Assembly (NCBI RefSeq): GCF_002803085.1
Contig: NZ_NNBJ01000014.1
Coordinates: 124,001-188,000 of the forward strand
From: Streptomyces sp. CB01201
Lineage (GTDB): Bacteria; Actinomycetota; Actinomycetes; Streptomycetales; Streptomycetaceae
DNA length: 64,000 nucleotides
Reading direction: 5' to 3'
This document shows positions 33,581-41,670 of the stretch, one piece after another. Position numbers and translations under genes: made by a program. Numbering within the stretch: the first letter of the stretch is position 1; every line of letters starts with the position of its first letter. A model generated the notes under the pieces. The model was not told the origin of the DNA, made no database searches, and was given only the letters and a program-made list of their open reading frames with translations.

Positions 33581-35506
33581 ATGACCGCACCACAGCACAC
33601 GCCCAAGGTCTCCGAGCGCGAGGCGCGCCAGGTCGCCGAGGCCGCCCGCGAACAGGACTGGCGCAAGCCCAGCTTCGCGAAGGAACTCTTCCTCGGCCGG
33701 CTGCGCCTCGACCTGATCCACCCCCACCCCCAGCCCGCCCCGAAGGACGTGGAGCGCGGCGAGGCCTTCCTCGCCAAGATGCGCGACTTCTGCGAGACCC
33801 GGGTCGACGGCCGCCTCATCGAGCGCCAGTCGCAGATCCCCGACGAGGTCGTGAACGGGCTCAAGGAGCTCGGCGCCTTCGGGATGAAGATCGACACGAA
33901 GTACGGCGGCCAGGGGCTGACCCAGGTCTACTACAACAAGGCGCTCACCCTTGCCGGTTCGGCCAGCCCCGCGATCGGCGCGCTGCTCTCCGCGCACCAG
34001 TCGATCGGCGTGCCCCAGCCGCTCAAGCTGTTCGGCACCCAGGAGCAGAAGGACGCCTTCCTGCCCCGCTGCGCCCGTACCGACATCTCCGCGTTCCTGC
34101 TCACCGAGCCCGACGTGGGCTCCGACCCGGCCCGGCTCGCCACCGCCGCGGTGCCGGACGGCGAGGACACATACGTCCTGGACGGCGTGAAGCTGTGGAC
34201 CACCAACGGGGTCGTCGCCGACCTCCTTGTCGTGATGGCCCGGGTGCCGAAGTCCGAGGGCCACAAGGGCGGCATCACCGCCTTCGTCGTCGAGGCGGAC
34301 TCGCCGGGCGTCACGGTCGAGAACCGCAACGCCTTCATGGGGCTGCGCGGCATCGAGAACGGCGTCACCCGCTTCCACCAGGTCCGCGTCCCGGCCGCCA
34401 ACCGGATCGGGCCCGAGGGCTCCGGCCTCAAGATCGCCCTGACCACGCTCAACACCGGCCGGCTCTCGCTGCCCGCGATGTGCGTGGGCGGCGGCAAGTG
34501 GGCTCTGAAGATCGCCCGTGAATGGGCGGGGGTGCGTGAGCAGTGGGGGCGTCCGGTCGCCCGGCACGAGGCGGTCGGCGCCAAGATCTCCTTCATCGCC
34601 GCGACCACGTTCGCCCTCGAAGCCATGACGGACCTCTCGGCGCAGATGGCCGACGAGAACCGCAACGACATCCGCATCGAGGCCGCCCTCGCCAAACTGT
34701 ACGGGTCCGAGATGGGCTGGCTGATGACGGACGAGCTGGTCCAGATCCGCGGCGGCCGCGGCTTCGAGACCGCGGACTCGCTCGCGGCCCGCGGCGAACG
34801 GGCCGTGCCCGCCGAGCAGATGCTCCGGGACATGCGGATCAACCGGATCTTCGAGGGCTCGACGGAGATCATGCACCTGCTGATCGCCCGCGAGGCGGTC
34901 GACGCCCACCTGTCCGTGGCGGGCGACCTCATCGACCCCGACAAGACCCTCCAGGACAAGGCGAAGGCGGGCGTGGGCGCGGCCGGGTTCTACGCCAAGT
35001 GGCTGCCCAAGCTGGTCGCCGGGCCGGGTCAACTCCCCAGCGCCTACAGCGAGTTCGGGCCGCTGGCCCAGCACCTGCGGTACGCCGAGCGGGCCGCGCG
35101 CAAGCTCGCCCGCTCCACGTTCTACGCGATGTCGCGCTGGCAGGGCCGGATGGAGACCAAGCAGGGCTTCCTCGGCCGGATCGTCGACATCGGGGCCGAA
35201 CTGTTCGCGATGAGCGCGGCCTGCGTACGGGCCGAGCACCTGCGCGCCACCGGCGAGAACGGCCGCGAGGCGGTCCAGCTGGCCGACACCTTCTGCCGCC
35301 AGTCGCGCATCCGGGTGGAGGAACTCTTCACGCGGCTGTGGAGCAACACCGACGACCTCGACCGCAAGGTCGTCGACGAGGTGCTCGCCGGTGCGTACAC
35401 CTGGCTGGAGGAGGGCGTCGTCGACCCGTCCGACGACGGCGCCTGGATCGCGGACGCGACCCCGGGCCCGGCCAAGCGCGACAACGTCCACCGCCCCATC
35501 CGCTGA
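33581..35506 (+). CDS. Acyl-CoA dehydrogenase (long, VLCAD-like architecture)
   Basis: A 641-residue flavoprotein, longer than the usual 380-400 because of a C-terminal helical extension of about 200 residues, as in very-long-chain enzymes. Visible are AFLLTEPDVGSDPARLATAA (FAD/substrate loop), KLWTTNGVVADLLVVMA, RGIENG and RIFEGSTEIMHLL, whose Glu in FEG is the usual catalytic base position. It catalyses alpha,beta-dehydrogenation of acyl-CoA in fatty acid breakdown. GAGGAGA precedes ATG 33581. It is a single gene with a terminator upstream and a hairpin downstream. Confidence 0.9.
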   Translation: MTAPQHTPKVSEREARQVAEAAREQDWRKPSFAKELFLGRLRLDLIHPHPQPAPKDVERGEAFLAKMRDFCETRVDGRLIERQSQIPDEVVNGLKELGAFGMKIDTKYGGQGLTQVYYNKALTLAGSASPAIGALLSAHQSIGVPQPLKLFGTQEQKDAFLPRCARTDISAFLLTEPDVGSDPARLATAAVPDGEDTYVLDGVKLWTTNGVVADLLVVMARVPKSEGHKGGITAFVVEADSPGVTVENRNAFMGLRGIENGVTRFHQVRVPAANRIGPEGSGLKIALTTLNTGRLSLPAMCVGGGKWALKIAREWAGVREQWGRPVARHEAVGAKISFIAATTFALEAMTDLSAQMADENRNDIRIEAALAKLYGSEMGWLMTDELVQIRGGRGFETADSLAARGERAVPAEQMLRDMRINRIFEGSTEIMHLLIAREAVDAHLSVAGDLIDPDKTLQDKAKAGVGAAGFYAKWLPKLVAGPGQLPSAYSEFGPLAQHLRYAERAARKLARSTFYAMSRWQGRMETKQGFLGRIVDIGAELFAMSAACVRAEHLRATGENGREAVQLADTFCRQSRIRVEELFTRLWSNTDDLDRKVVDEVLAGAYTWLEEGVVDPSDDGAWIADATPGPAKRDNVHRPIR

Positions 35507-35582
35507 CCCGGCCCCCGCCCCGTCCGCCGACCAGGCCCCGGCGACCCGGAGCGACAGGTTCCGCTCCGGCGCCGGGACCCGG

Positions 35583-35617
35583 GGCGCCGTCCCGCGAGCG
35601 GGGTACGGGACGGCGCC
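35583..35617 (+). terminator. Hairpin after the acyl-CoA dehydrogenase gene
   Basis: A perfect 12-bp stem (35583-35594 with 35606-35617) and an 11-base loop, directly before a tandem repeat. Confidence 0.6.
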
Positions 35618-35620
35618 CGC

Positions 35621-35736
35621 GTCCGCCTTCCGACACCGCCGGCGTCCGCCTTCCGGCACCGCCCGCGGTCGCCTTCCGGTACCGCCGGCGTCCGCCTTCC
35701 GGCACCGCCCGCGGTCGCCTTCCGGTACCGCCCGCG
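35621..35736 (+). repeat. Five-unit tandem repeat upstream of dxr
   Basis: Units of 22-24 bp begin at 35621, 35644, 35668, 35690 and 35714. They alternate between GTCCGCCTTCCGGCACCGCC-type and GTCGCCTTCCGGTACCGCC-type, giving a higher-order period of about 46 bp. It fills most of the gap before dxr. Confidence 0.8.
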
Positions 35737-35803
35737 CACTCATCCCGGGCTTATTGTCAGGAGCGCTGTTCGGGCGCACAGCGGATGCGGCAACAATGGG
35801 GGC

Positions 35804-37054
35804 ATGAGCGACAGCCCAGCCCCCCTCGCCGACCCCCACATCACCTTCGACCCGGTCGAAGGCCGACGCGATGTGGTGGTCCTCGGATCCACCGGGTCCA
35901 TCGGTACCCAGGCCATCGACCTGGTCCTGCGCAACCCCGACCGCTTCCGCGTCACCGCGCTCTCCGCGGCCGGCGGCCGGGTCGAGCTGCTCGCCGAGCA
36001 GGCCCGGCGACTGCGGGTGCGCACCGTCGCGGTGGCCCGCGAGGACACCGTGCCCGCGCTGCGCGCGGCGCTCGCGGCGCAGTACGCGGGCGAGCCGCTC
36101 CCCGAGATCCTGGCCGGCCCCGACGCGGCGACCGAGCTCGCGGCGTCCCCCTGCCACACCGTCCTGAACGGGATCACCGGGTCGATCGGCCTCGCCCCGA
36201 CGCTGGCCGCGCTCACGGCCGGCCGCACGCTCGCGCTCGCCAACAAGGAGTCGCTGATCGTCGGCGGCCCGCTGGTGAAGGCGATCGCCGCGCCCGGCCA
36301 GATCATCCCGGTCGACTCCGAGCACGCCGCCCTCTTCCAGGCGCTGGCCGCCGGAAAGCGCGCCGATGTGCGCAAGCTCGTCGTCACCGCCTCGGGCGGC
36401 CCGTTCCGCGGGCGTACCAGGAGCCAACTCGCCGATGTCACTCCCGCCGACGCGCTCGCCCACCCCACCTGGGCGATGGGCCCGGTGATCACCGTCAACT
36501 CGGCGACCCTGGTCAACAAGGGCCTGGAGGTGATCGAGGCCCACCTGCTCTACGACATCCCCTTCGAGCGCATCGAGGTCGTCGTACACCCCCAGTCCTA
36601 TGTGCACTCCATGGTCGAGTTCACCGACGGCTCCACGCTGGCCCAGGCCACCCCGCCCGACATGCGCGGGCCGATCGCCCTCGGGCTCGGCTGGCCCGAG
36701 CGGGTGCCGGACGCGGCCCCCGCCTTCGACTGGACCAAGGCCTCGACCTGGGAGTTCTACCCGCTCGACAACGAGGCCTTCCCCTCGGTGGGACTCGCCC
36801 GGCACGTCGGGGAGCTGGGCGGGACGGCTCCGGCGGTGTTCAATGCCGCGAACGAGGAGTGCGTGGACGCGTTCCTGGCCGGGCGGCTCCCCTTCAGCGG
36901 GATCATGGAGACGGTGACGGAGGTCGTCACCGAACACGGGACGCCGGCCGCGGGAACTTCCCTCACGGTCTCGGACGTCCTGGAAGCGGAGACCTGGGCA
37001 CGCGCCCGGGCCCGGGAACTCGCGGTGAAGGCGACAGCGGAGGCACACGCATGA
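35804..37054 (+). CDS. dxr: 1-deoxy-D-xylulose-5-phosphate reductoisomerase
   Basis: A 416-residue enzyme of the MEP isoprenoid route, converting DXP to MEP with NADPH. The nucleotide motif is VVLGSTGSIGTQAIDLV. The metal/substrate motifs are LANKESLIVGG, PVDSEHAALFQAL and TASGGPFRGR, and NAANEECVDAFLAG lies near the end. Length and motif order are as in the family. GGGGG precedes ATG 35804. The stop overlaps the rseP start as ATGA, so the two are coupled, and ispG follows: two MEP enzymes flank a protease gene. Confidence 0.96.
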   Translation: MSDSPAPLADPHITFDPVEGRRDVVVLGSTGSIGTQAIDLVLRNPDRFRVTALSAAGGRVELLAEQARRLRVRTVAVAREDTVPALRAALAAQYAGEPLPEILAGPDAATELAASPCHTVLNGITGSIGLAPTLAALTAGRTLALANKESLIVGGPLVKAIAAPGQIIPVDSEHAALFQALAAGKRADVRKLVVTASGGPFRGRTRSQLADVTPADALAHPTWAMGPVITVNSATLVNKGLEVIEAHLLYDIPFERIEVVVHPQSYVHSMVEFTDGSTLAQATPPDMRGPIALGLGWPERVPDAAPAFDWTKASTWEFYPLDNEAFPSVGLARHVGELGGTAPAVFNAANEECVDAFLAGRLPFSGIMETVTEVVTEHGTPAAGTSLTVSDVLEAETWARARARELAVKATAEAHA

Positions 37055-38352
37055 CGATCCTGTTGACGGTCCTCGGCATAGTGCTCTTCGCCGTGGGGCT
37101 GCTCATCTCCATCGCGTGGCACGAGCTGGGCCACCTCTCCACGGCCAAGCTCTTCGGCATCCGCGTGCCGCAGTACATGGTCGGCTTCGGCCCGACCATC
37201 TGGTCGCGCAAGAAGGGCGACACCGAGTACGGCATCAAGGCGGTGCCGGCCGGCGGCTACATCCGCATGATCGGCATGTTCCCGCCCGGCGCCGACGGCC
37301 GCATCGAGGCCCGCTCGACCTCGCCGTTCCGCGGCATGATCGAGGACGCGCGGGCGGCCGCCTTCGAGGAGCTCCAGCCCGGCGACGAGGACCGGCTCTT
37401 CTACACGCGCAAGCCGTGGAAGCGCGTCATCGTCATGTTCGCCGGCCCGTTCATGAACCTGATCCTCGCGGTCGCGATCTTCCTCAGCGTGCTGATGGGC
37501 TTCGGCATGGCGACCCAGACCACCCAGGTCGCCGGCGTGCAGAAGTGCGTGATCGCGCAGAGCGAGAAGCGCCAGACCTGCCAGCCCGGTGACGCGGTGT
37601 CGCCCGCCGAGGCGGCCGGCCTGAAGAACGGCGACACCATCGTCGCCTTCAACGGCAAGCCCGTGAAGGACTGGTCAGACCTCTCCGACCGCATCCGCCA
37701 GACCATCGGCCCGGCCACGATCACCGTGGAGCGCGCGGGCCAGCAGGTCACCCTGCACCCCACGCTCGCCAAGAACATGGTGGCGAAGAAGGACGGGAAC
37801 GGCGACGTCGTACCGGACCAGTACGTGCCGGCCGGCTACCTCGGCTTCGCGCCCAAGTCCGAGATCAAGCCGCTCACCTTCGGCCAGTCCGTGGACCGCA
37901 TGGGCGAGATGGTGCAGAACGGCGTCCACTCGATCGTCGCCCTGCCCGGCAAGATCCCGGACCTGTGGAACGCGGCCTTCGACGGCGGCGAGCGCAAGGC
38001 CGACTCCCCGGTCGGCGTGGTCGGCGCGGCCCGTCTCAGCGGCGAGGTGCTCAACCTGGACGCCCCGACGCCGAACATCATCGCGACGTTCCTGTTCCTG
38101 CTCGCGGGCTTCAACCTCTCGCTGTTCCTGTTCAACATGCTGCCGCTGCTCCCGCTGGACGGCGGCCACATCGCGGGCGCCCTGTGGGAGTCGCTGCGCC
38201 GCAACGTCGCCCGCGTCTTCAAGCGCGCCGACCCGGGCCCGTTCGACGTGGCGAAGCTGATGCCGGTCGCGTACGTGGTGGCCGGGATCTTCATCTGCTT
38301 CACGCTGCTCGTCCTCGTGGCGGACGTGGTGAACCCGGTGAAGATCACCTGA
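37051..38352 (+). CDS. rseP: Site-2 intramembrane metalloprotease, RseP/M50 family
   Basis: A 433-residue zinc protease of the inner membrane. The active-site HExxH is in SIAWHELGHLSTAKLFG within the first helix, a PDZ domain spans about residues 150-260 (GLKNGDTIVAFNGKPVKDW), and the second metal site is in NMLPLLPLDGGHIAGAL. About four helices. From the family it cuts membrane proteins such as anti-sigma factors after a first cleavage. It is coupled to dxr by a four-base overlap, and ispG follows after 233 bases. Confidence 0.93.
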   Translation: MTILLTVLGIVLFAVGLLISIAWHELGHLSTAKLFGIRVPQYMVGFGPTIWSRKKGDTEYGIKAVPAGGYIRMIGMFPPGADGRIEARSTSPFRGMIEDARAAAFEELQPGDEDRLFYTRKPWKRVIVMFAGPFMNLILAVAIFLSVLMGFGMATQTTQVAGVQKCVIAQSEKRQTCQPGDAVSPAEAAGLKNGDTIVAFNGKPVKDWSDLSDRIRQTIGPATITVERAGQQVTLHPTLAKNMVAKKDGNGDVVPDQYVPAGYLGFAPKSEIKPLTFGQSVDRMGEMVQNGVHSIVALPGKIPDLWNAAFDGGERKADSPVGVVGAARLSGEVLNLDAPTPNIIATFLFLLAGFNLSLFLFNMLPLLPLDGGHIAGALWESLRRNVARVFKRADPGPFDVAKLMPVAYVVAGIFICFTLLVLVADVVNPVKIT

Positions 38353-38585
38353 CGGCGGCGGGGGAGATCCCTGTCGTGCGCGTCCGCCGTATACGTCCGC
38401 CGTACGGTGCCGGACGCGTACGGCGCGTGAACCGGGGCGGCCCCGGGCGCATGGAGCGCCCGGAGCCGCCCCTTCGCGTGAACTCGGGGGCAGGGTGTGC
38501 CCGGGGGCCCGTGGGTGACGTAACCTCGAAGGCTGGAGCCCGCCGATCTCGGGACCTTGATCCACACCTTGGGGTTGCACAGCAG

Positions 38586-39743
38586 ATGACTGCGATTTCA
38601 CTGGGAATGCCGTCCGTACCGACCAAGCTGGCCGAGCGTCGCAAGAGCCGTCAGATCCAGGTCGGTTCCGTGGCGGTCGGCGGGGACGCACCCGTCTCGG
38701 TGCAGTCCATGACCACGACGAGGACGTCGGACATCGGTGCGACGTTGCAGCAGATCGCCGAGTTGACGGCGTCGGGCTGCCAGATCGTCCGCGTCGCCTG
38801 CCCGACGCAGGACGACGCGGACGCGCTGGCCACGATCGCGCGGAAGTCGCAGATCCCGGTGATCGCGGACATCCACTTCCAGCCGAAGTACGTGTTCGCG
38901 GCGATCGACGCGGGATGTGCCGCGGTGCGCGTGAACCCGGGCAACATCAAGCAGTTCGACGACAAGGTCAAGGAGATCGCGCTGGCGGCGAAGGACGCCG
39001 GCACGCCGATCCGGATCGGCGTCAACGCGGGCTCGCTGGACGCGCGGCTGCTGAAGAAGTACGGCAAGGCGACGCCGGAGGCGCTCGTCGAGTCCGCGCT
39101 GTGGGAGGCCTCCCTCTTCGAGGAGCACGGCTTCCGTGACATCAAGATCTCGGTCAAGCACAACGACCCGGTCGTGATGGTGAACGCCTACCGGCAGCTG
39201 GCCGCGCAGAGCGACTACCCGCTGCACCTGGGTGTGACCGAGGCGGGCCCGGCGTTCCAGGGCACGATCAAGTCGGCCGTCGCGTTCGGCGCGCTGCTCG
39301 CGGAGGGCATCGGCGACACGATCCGCGTCTCGCTCTCGGCCCCGCCGGCCGAGGAGATCAAGGTCGGCATCCAGATCCTGGAGGCCCTGAACCTGCGCCA
39401 GCGCCGCCTTGAGATCGTGTCCTGCCCCTCCTGCGGGCGGGCCCAGGTGGACGTCTACAAGCTGGCCGAAGAGGTCACGGCGGGCCTTGAGGGCATGGAG
39501 GTTCCGCTGCGGGTCGCGGTCATGGGCTGTGTCGTGAACGGGCCCGGCGAGGCGCGTGAGGCGGACCTGGGTGTCGCCTCCGGCAACGGCAAGGGGCAGA
39601 TCTTCGTCAAGGGCGAGGTCATCAAGACGGTGCCGGAGTCGAAGATCGTGGAGACGCTGATCGACGAGGCGATGAAGATCGCGGAGCAGATGGAGCGGGA
39701 CGGGGTCGCCTCGGGCGAGCCCCAGATCTCGGTGGCCGGCTGA
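38586..39743 (+). CDS. ispG: 4-hydroxy-3-methylbut-2-enyl diphosphate synthase
   Basis: A 385-residue Fe-S enzyme of the MEP route, making HMBPP from ME-cPP. The cluster Cys residues are in SCPSCGRAQVD and MGCVVNGPGEA, with the TIM-barrel motifs PVSVQSMTTT and VRVNPGNIKQ. The start ATG 38586 (MTAISLGMPS) matches the family start that I recall in Streptomyces although no Shine-Dalgarno sequence is evident. It follows dxr and rseP on the same strand. The gap upstream (38353-38585) holds no obvious gene. Confidence 0.95.
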   Translation: MTAISLGMPSVPTKLAERRKSRQIQVGSVAVGGDAPVSVQSMTTTRTSDIGATLQQIAELTASGCQIVRVACPTQDDADALATIARKSQIPVIADIHFQPKYVFAAIDAGCAAVRVNPGNIKQFDDKVKEIALAAKDAGTPIRIGVNAGSLDARLLKKYGKATPEALVESALWEASLFEEHGFRDIKISVKHNDPVVMVNAYRQLAAQSDYPLHLGVTEAGPAFQGTIKSAVAFGALLAEGIGDTIRVSLSAPPAEEIKVGIQILEALNLRQRRLEIVSCPSCGRAQVDVYKLAEEVTAGLEGMEVPLRVAVMGCVVNGPGEAREADLGVASGNGKGQIFVKGEVIKTVPESKIVETLIDEAMKIAEQMERDGVASGEPQISVAG

Positions 39744-39783
39744 TCCGTCCCGTCCGGGGCTCCGGGGCTGCCCGAGGTGCGCC

Positions 39784-40111
39784 GGGGCCCTGCCCCGGGC
39801 CCCGGGTCTGGCCCCTCCCCACCCCTTCCCGCAACCCTCCGGGGGTGGGATGGGCGGGCTTCCGGGGGCTGCGCCCCCGGGCCCCTCGGGTTCGGCTGCG
39901 GACCGTGCGGGGCTGGTCGCGCAGTTCCCCGCGCCCCTAAAGACTTCGGCGCTGGCCCGCACCGGGCATTTCAGCTCGTCCAGCTGATCGGTGCGGGCCA
40001 GCGCAGGCATCTTCAGCCCGTCATGGGGGTCCCCCCTGGCCCTTAAGGCCTTGGGGGAGTTTGAGGACGAGCGCCCTTCAGGCGCGAACGGGGTCTGGGG
40101 CGGAGCCCCAG
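39784..40111 (+). mobile_element. MITE-like intergenic element, second copy with decayed left end
   Basis: About 328 bases in the same orientation as the copy at 31390. It has the intact right inverted repeat (40091-40110), core 39911-39938, and the 93-base segment 40019-40111 with three changes. The left repeat is degraded (GGGGCCCTGCCCC near 39784). The 435-base gene-free stretch 39744-40178 is mostly this element; its last 65 bases hold the start region of the next gene. Confidence 0.65.
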
Positions 40112-40178
40112 GAAAGCGGGGGGCCCGGGGCGGCGGGTACAGTGCGGAGATCAGCAGCCCGTCCCGTGAGGCCCCCTC

Positions 40179-41024
40179 GTGTTGATGCAGACCACCACCC
40201 GGGTCCTCGAACCCGGCGACCTCGGCGCGGCGCTCGCCATCCTGGAGAGCGACCCGGTCGCCAACGCGTTCGTGACGTCCCGCGTACAGATCGCCGGCCT
40301 CGACCCCTGGCGCCTCGGCGGCGAGATGTGGGGCTGGTACGCGGACGGCCGGCTCCGCTCCCTGTGCTACTCCGGCGCCAACCTCGTACCGATCTGCGCC
40401 ACCCCCGAGGCGGTACGTTCCTTCGCCGACCGCGCCCGCCGCACCGGCCGCCGCTGCTCGTCCATCGTCGGCCCCGCCGAGCCCACCGCCCGGCTGTGGC
40501 AGCTGCTCGAACCGCACTGGGGCCCGGCCCGCGACGTACGCCCGAACCAGCCCCTGATGGTCGCCGAGCGGATGCCCGACGACATCACCCCCGACCCGTA
40601 CGTCCGCCGCATCCGCAAGGACGAGATGGAGGTGATCATGCCGGCCTGCGTCGCCATGTTCACCGAGGAGGTCGGTGTCTCCCCGATGGCCGGTGACGGC
40701 GGCCTGCTCTACCAGGCCCGGGTGGCCGAACTCGTCGGTTCCGGGCGGTCGTTCGCCCGCATCGAGGACGGCAGGGTCGTCTTCAAGGCCGAGATCGGCG
40801 CCGCCACCAACCAGGCCTGCCAGATCCAGGGCGTCTGGGTCGCCCCCGAGCACCGGGGCAAGGGCCTGTCCGCCACCGGCATGGCGGCCGTCCTGCGATA
40901 CGCCCTCGCGGATGTCGCCCCGGTCGTGAGCCTGTACGTGAACGACTTCAACACCCCCGCTCGCGCCTGCTACCGACGGGTCGGTTTCCGTGAGACCGGA
41001 GCATTCATGAGCGTGCTGTTCTGA
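40179..41024 (+). CDS. DUF4081-GNAT acetyltransferase
   Basis: A 281-residue two-domain protein. The N-terminal DUF4081 (about 1-125) reads LEPGDLGAALAILESDPVAN, and a GNAT domain follows with acetyl-CoA-binding VWVAPEHRGKGLSATGMAAV and LYVNDFNTPARACYRRVGF. It probably acetylates an amine on a small molecule or protein; the substrate is unknown. The start is GTG 40179, with ATG 40185 in frame as an alternative; GTGAGG is upstream. The next acetyltransferase gene begins 15 bases after the stop, so the pair is probably co-transcribed. Confidence 0.87.
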   Translation: MLMQTTTRVLEPGDLGAALAILESDPVANAFVTSRVQIAGLDPWRLGGEMWGWYADGRLRSLCYSGANLVPICATPEAVRSFADRARRTGRRCSSIVGPAEPTARLWQLLEPHWGPARDVRPNQPLMVAERMPDDITPDPYVRRIRKDEMEVIMPACVAMFTEEVGVSPMAGDGGLLYQARVAELVGSGRSFARIEDGRVVFKAEIGAATNQACQIQGVWVAPEHRGKGLSATGMAAVLRYALADVAPVVSLYVNDFNTPARACYRRVGFRETGAFMSVLF

Positions 41025-41039
41025 GGTTAGGGTGCGCCC

Positions 41040-41597
41040 ATGGCTCCTGACTCTGAGGTACTGGTCGGCCCGCTCGACCTCGCGGCCCGCGTGGACGAGG
41101 CGCTCGCCGTGCAGGCGGTCGCCTTCGGACTGGGCGCCGAAGAGGTGGGGGTCCGCCGCCACATCGTCCTTCGCCACCTCACCTACCCCGGCGCCCGGGC
41201 GCTCGGAGCCACCACCCCCGACGGGCGGCTGGCGGGCTTCGTCTACGGGATGCCCAACGACCGGGCGCACTGGTGGTCCACCGTCGTCGAGCCGTATCTG
41301 CGCAACAGGAACACCGAGCACTGGCTGGACGACTCCTTCGTGATCACCGAGCTGCACGTCCACCCCGCCTTCCAGGGCCGGGGCCTTGGCCGGGCGCTCA
41401 TCACCACCATCACCGACACCGCCACCGAACCCCGCTCGATCCTCTCCGCGATCGACACCGAGAGCCCGGCCCGTGCCCTCTACCGCTCCCTCGGCTACGC
41501 GGACCTGGCCGGCCAGGTCCAATTCCCGAGCGCGGCACGGCCGTACGTCGTGATGGGCGCCCCCCTCCCGCTGCTGCGGAGCGGGCCCCCTCGGTAA
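41040..41597 (+). CDS. GNAT-family N-acetyltransferase
   Basis: A 185-residue single-domain GNAT. The acetyl-CoA motif A is LHVHPAFQGRGLGRALITTI and motif B is ESPARALYRSLGYADL. It follows the DUF4081-GNAT gene by 15 bases and precedes proS by 73. ATG 41040 is preceded by GAGG and AGGG stretches. Substrate unknown. The lack of similarity between the two neighbours outside the GNAT core argues against a recent tandem duplication. Confidence 0.85.
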   Translation: MAPDSEVLVGPLDLAARVDEALAVQAVAFGLGAEEVGVRRHIVLRHLTYPGARALGATTPDGRLAGFVYGMPNDRAHWWSTVVEPYLRNRNTEHWLDDSFVITELHVHPAFQGRGLGRALITTITDTATEPRSILSAIDTESPARALYRSLGYADLAGQVQFPSAARPYVVMGAPLPLLRSGPPR

Positions 41598-41670
41598 ACG
41601 GATTTCCGCGCACTCGGGCCGCCCGGCTAACCTCCAGGCATCACCCCGTGCACGTACAGGAGAGAAATCC

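Noticed and set aside
33578..37048. A 1156-codon minus-strand frame
   Set aside because: It runs across the acyl-CoA dehydrogenase gene, a noncoding repeat and dxr. That is a frame shadow, not a gene.
41598..41670. T-box or other riboswitch before proS
   Set aside because: Only 73 bases with no T-box sequence or specifier stem; an ordinary AGGAGAG Shine-Dalgarno sequence is present.
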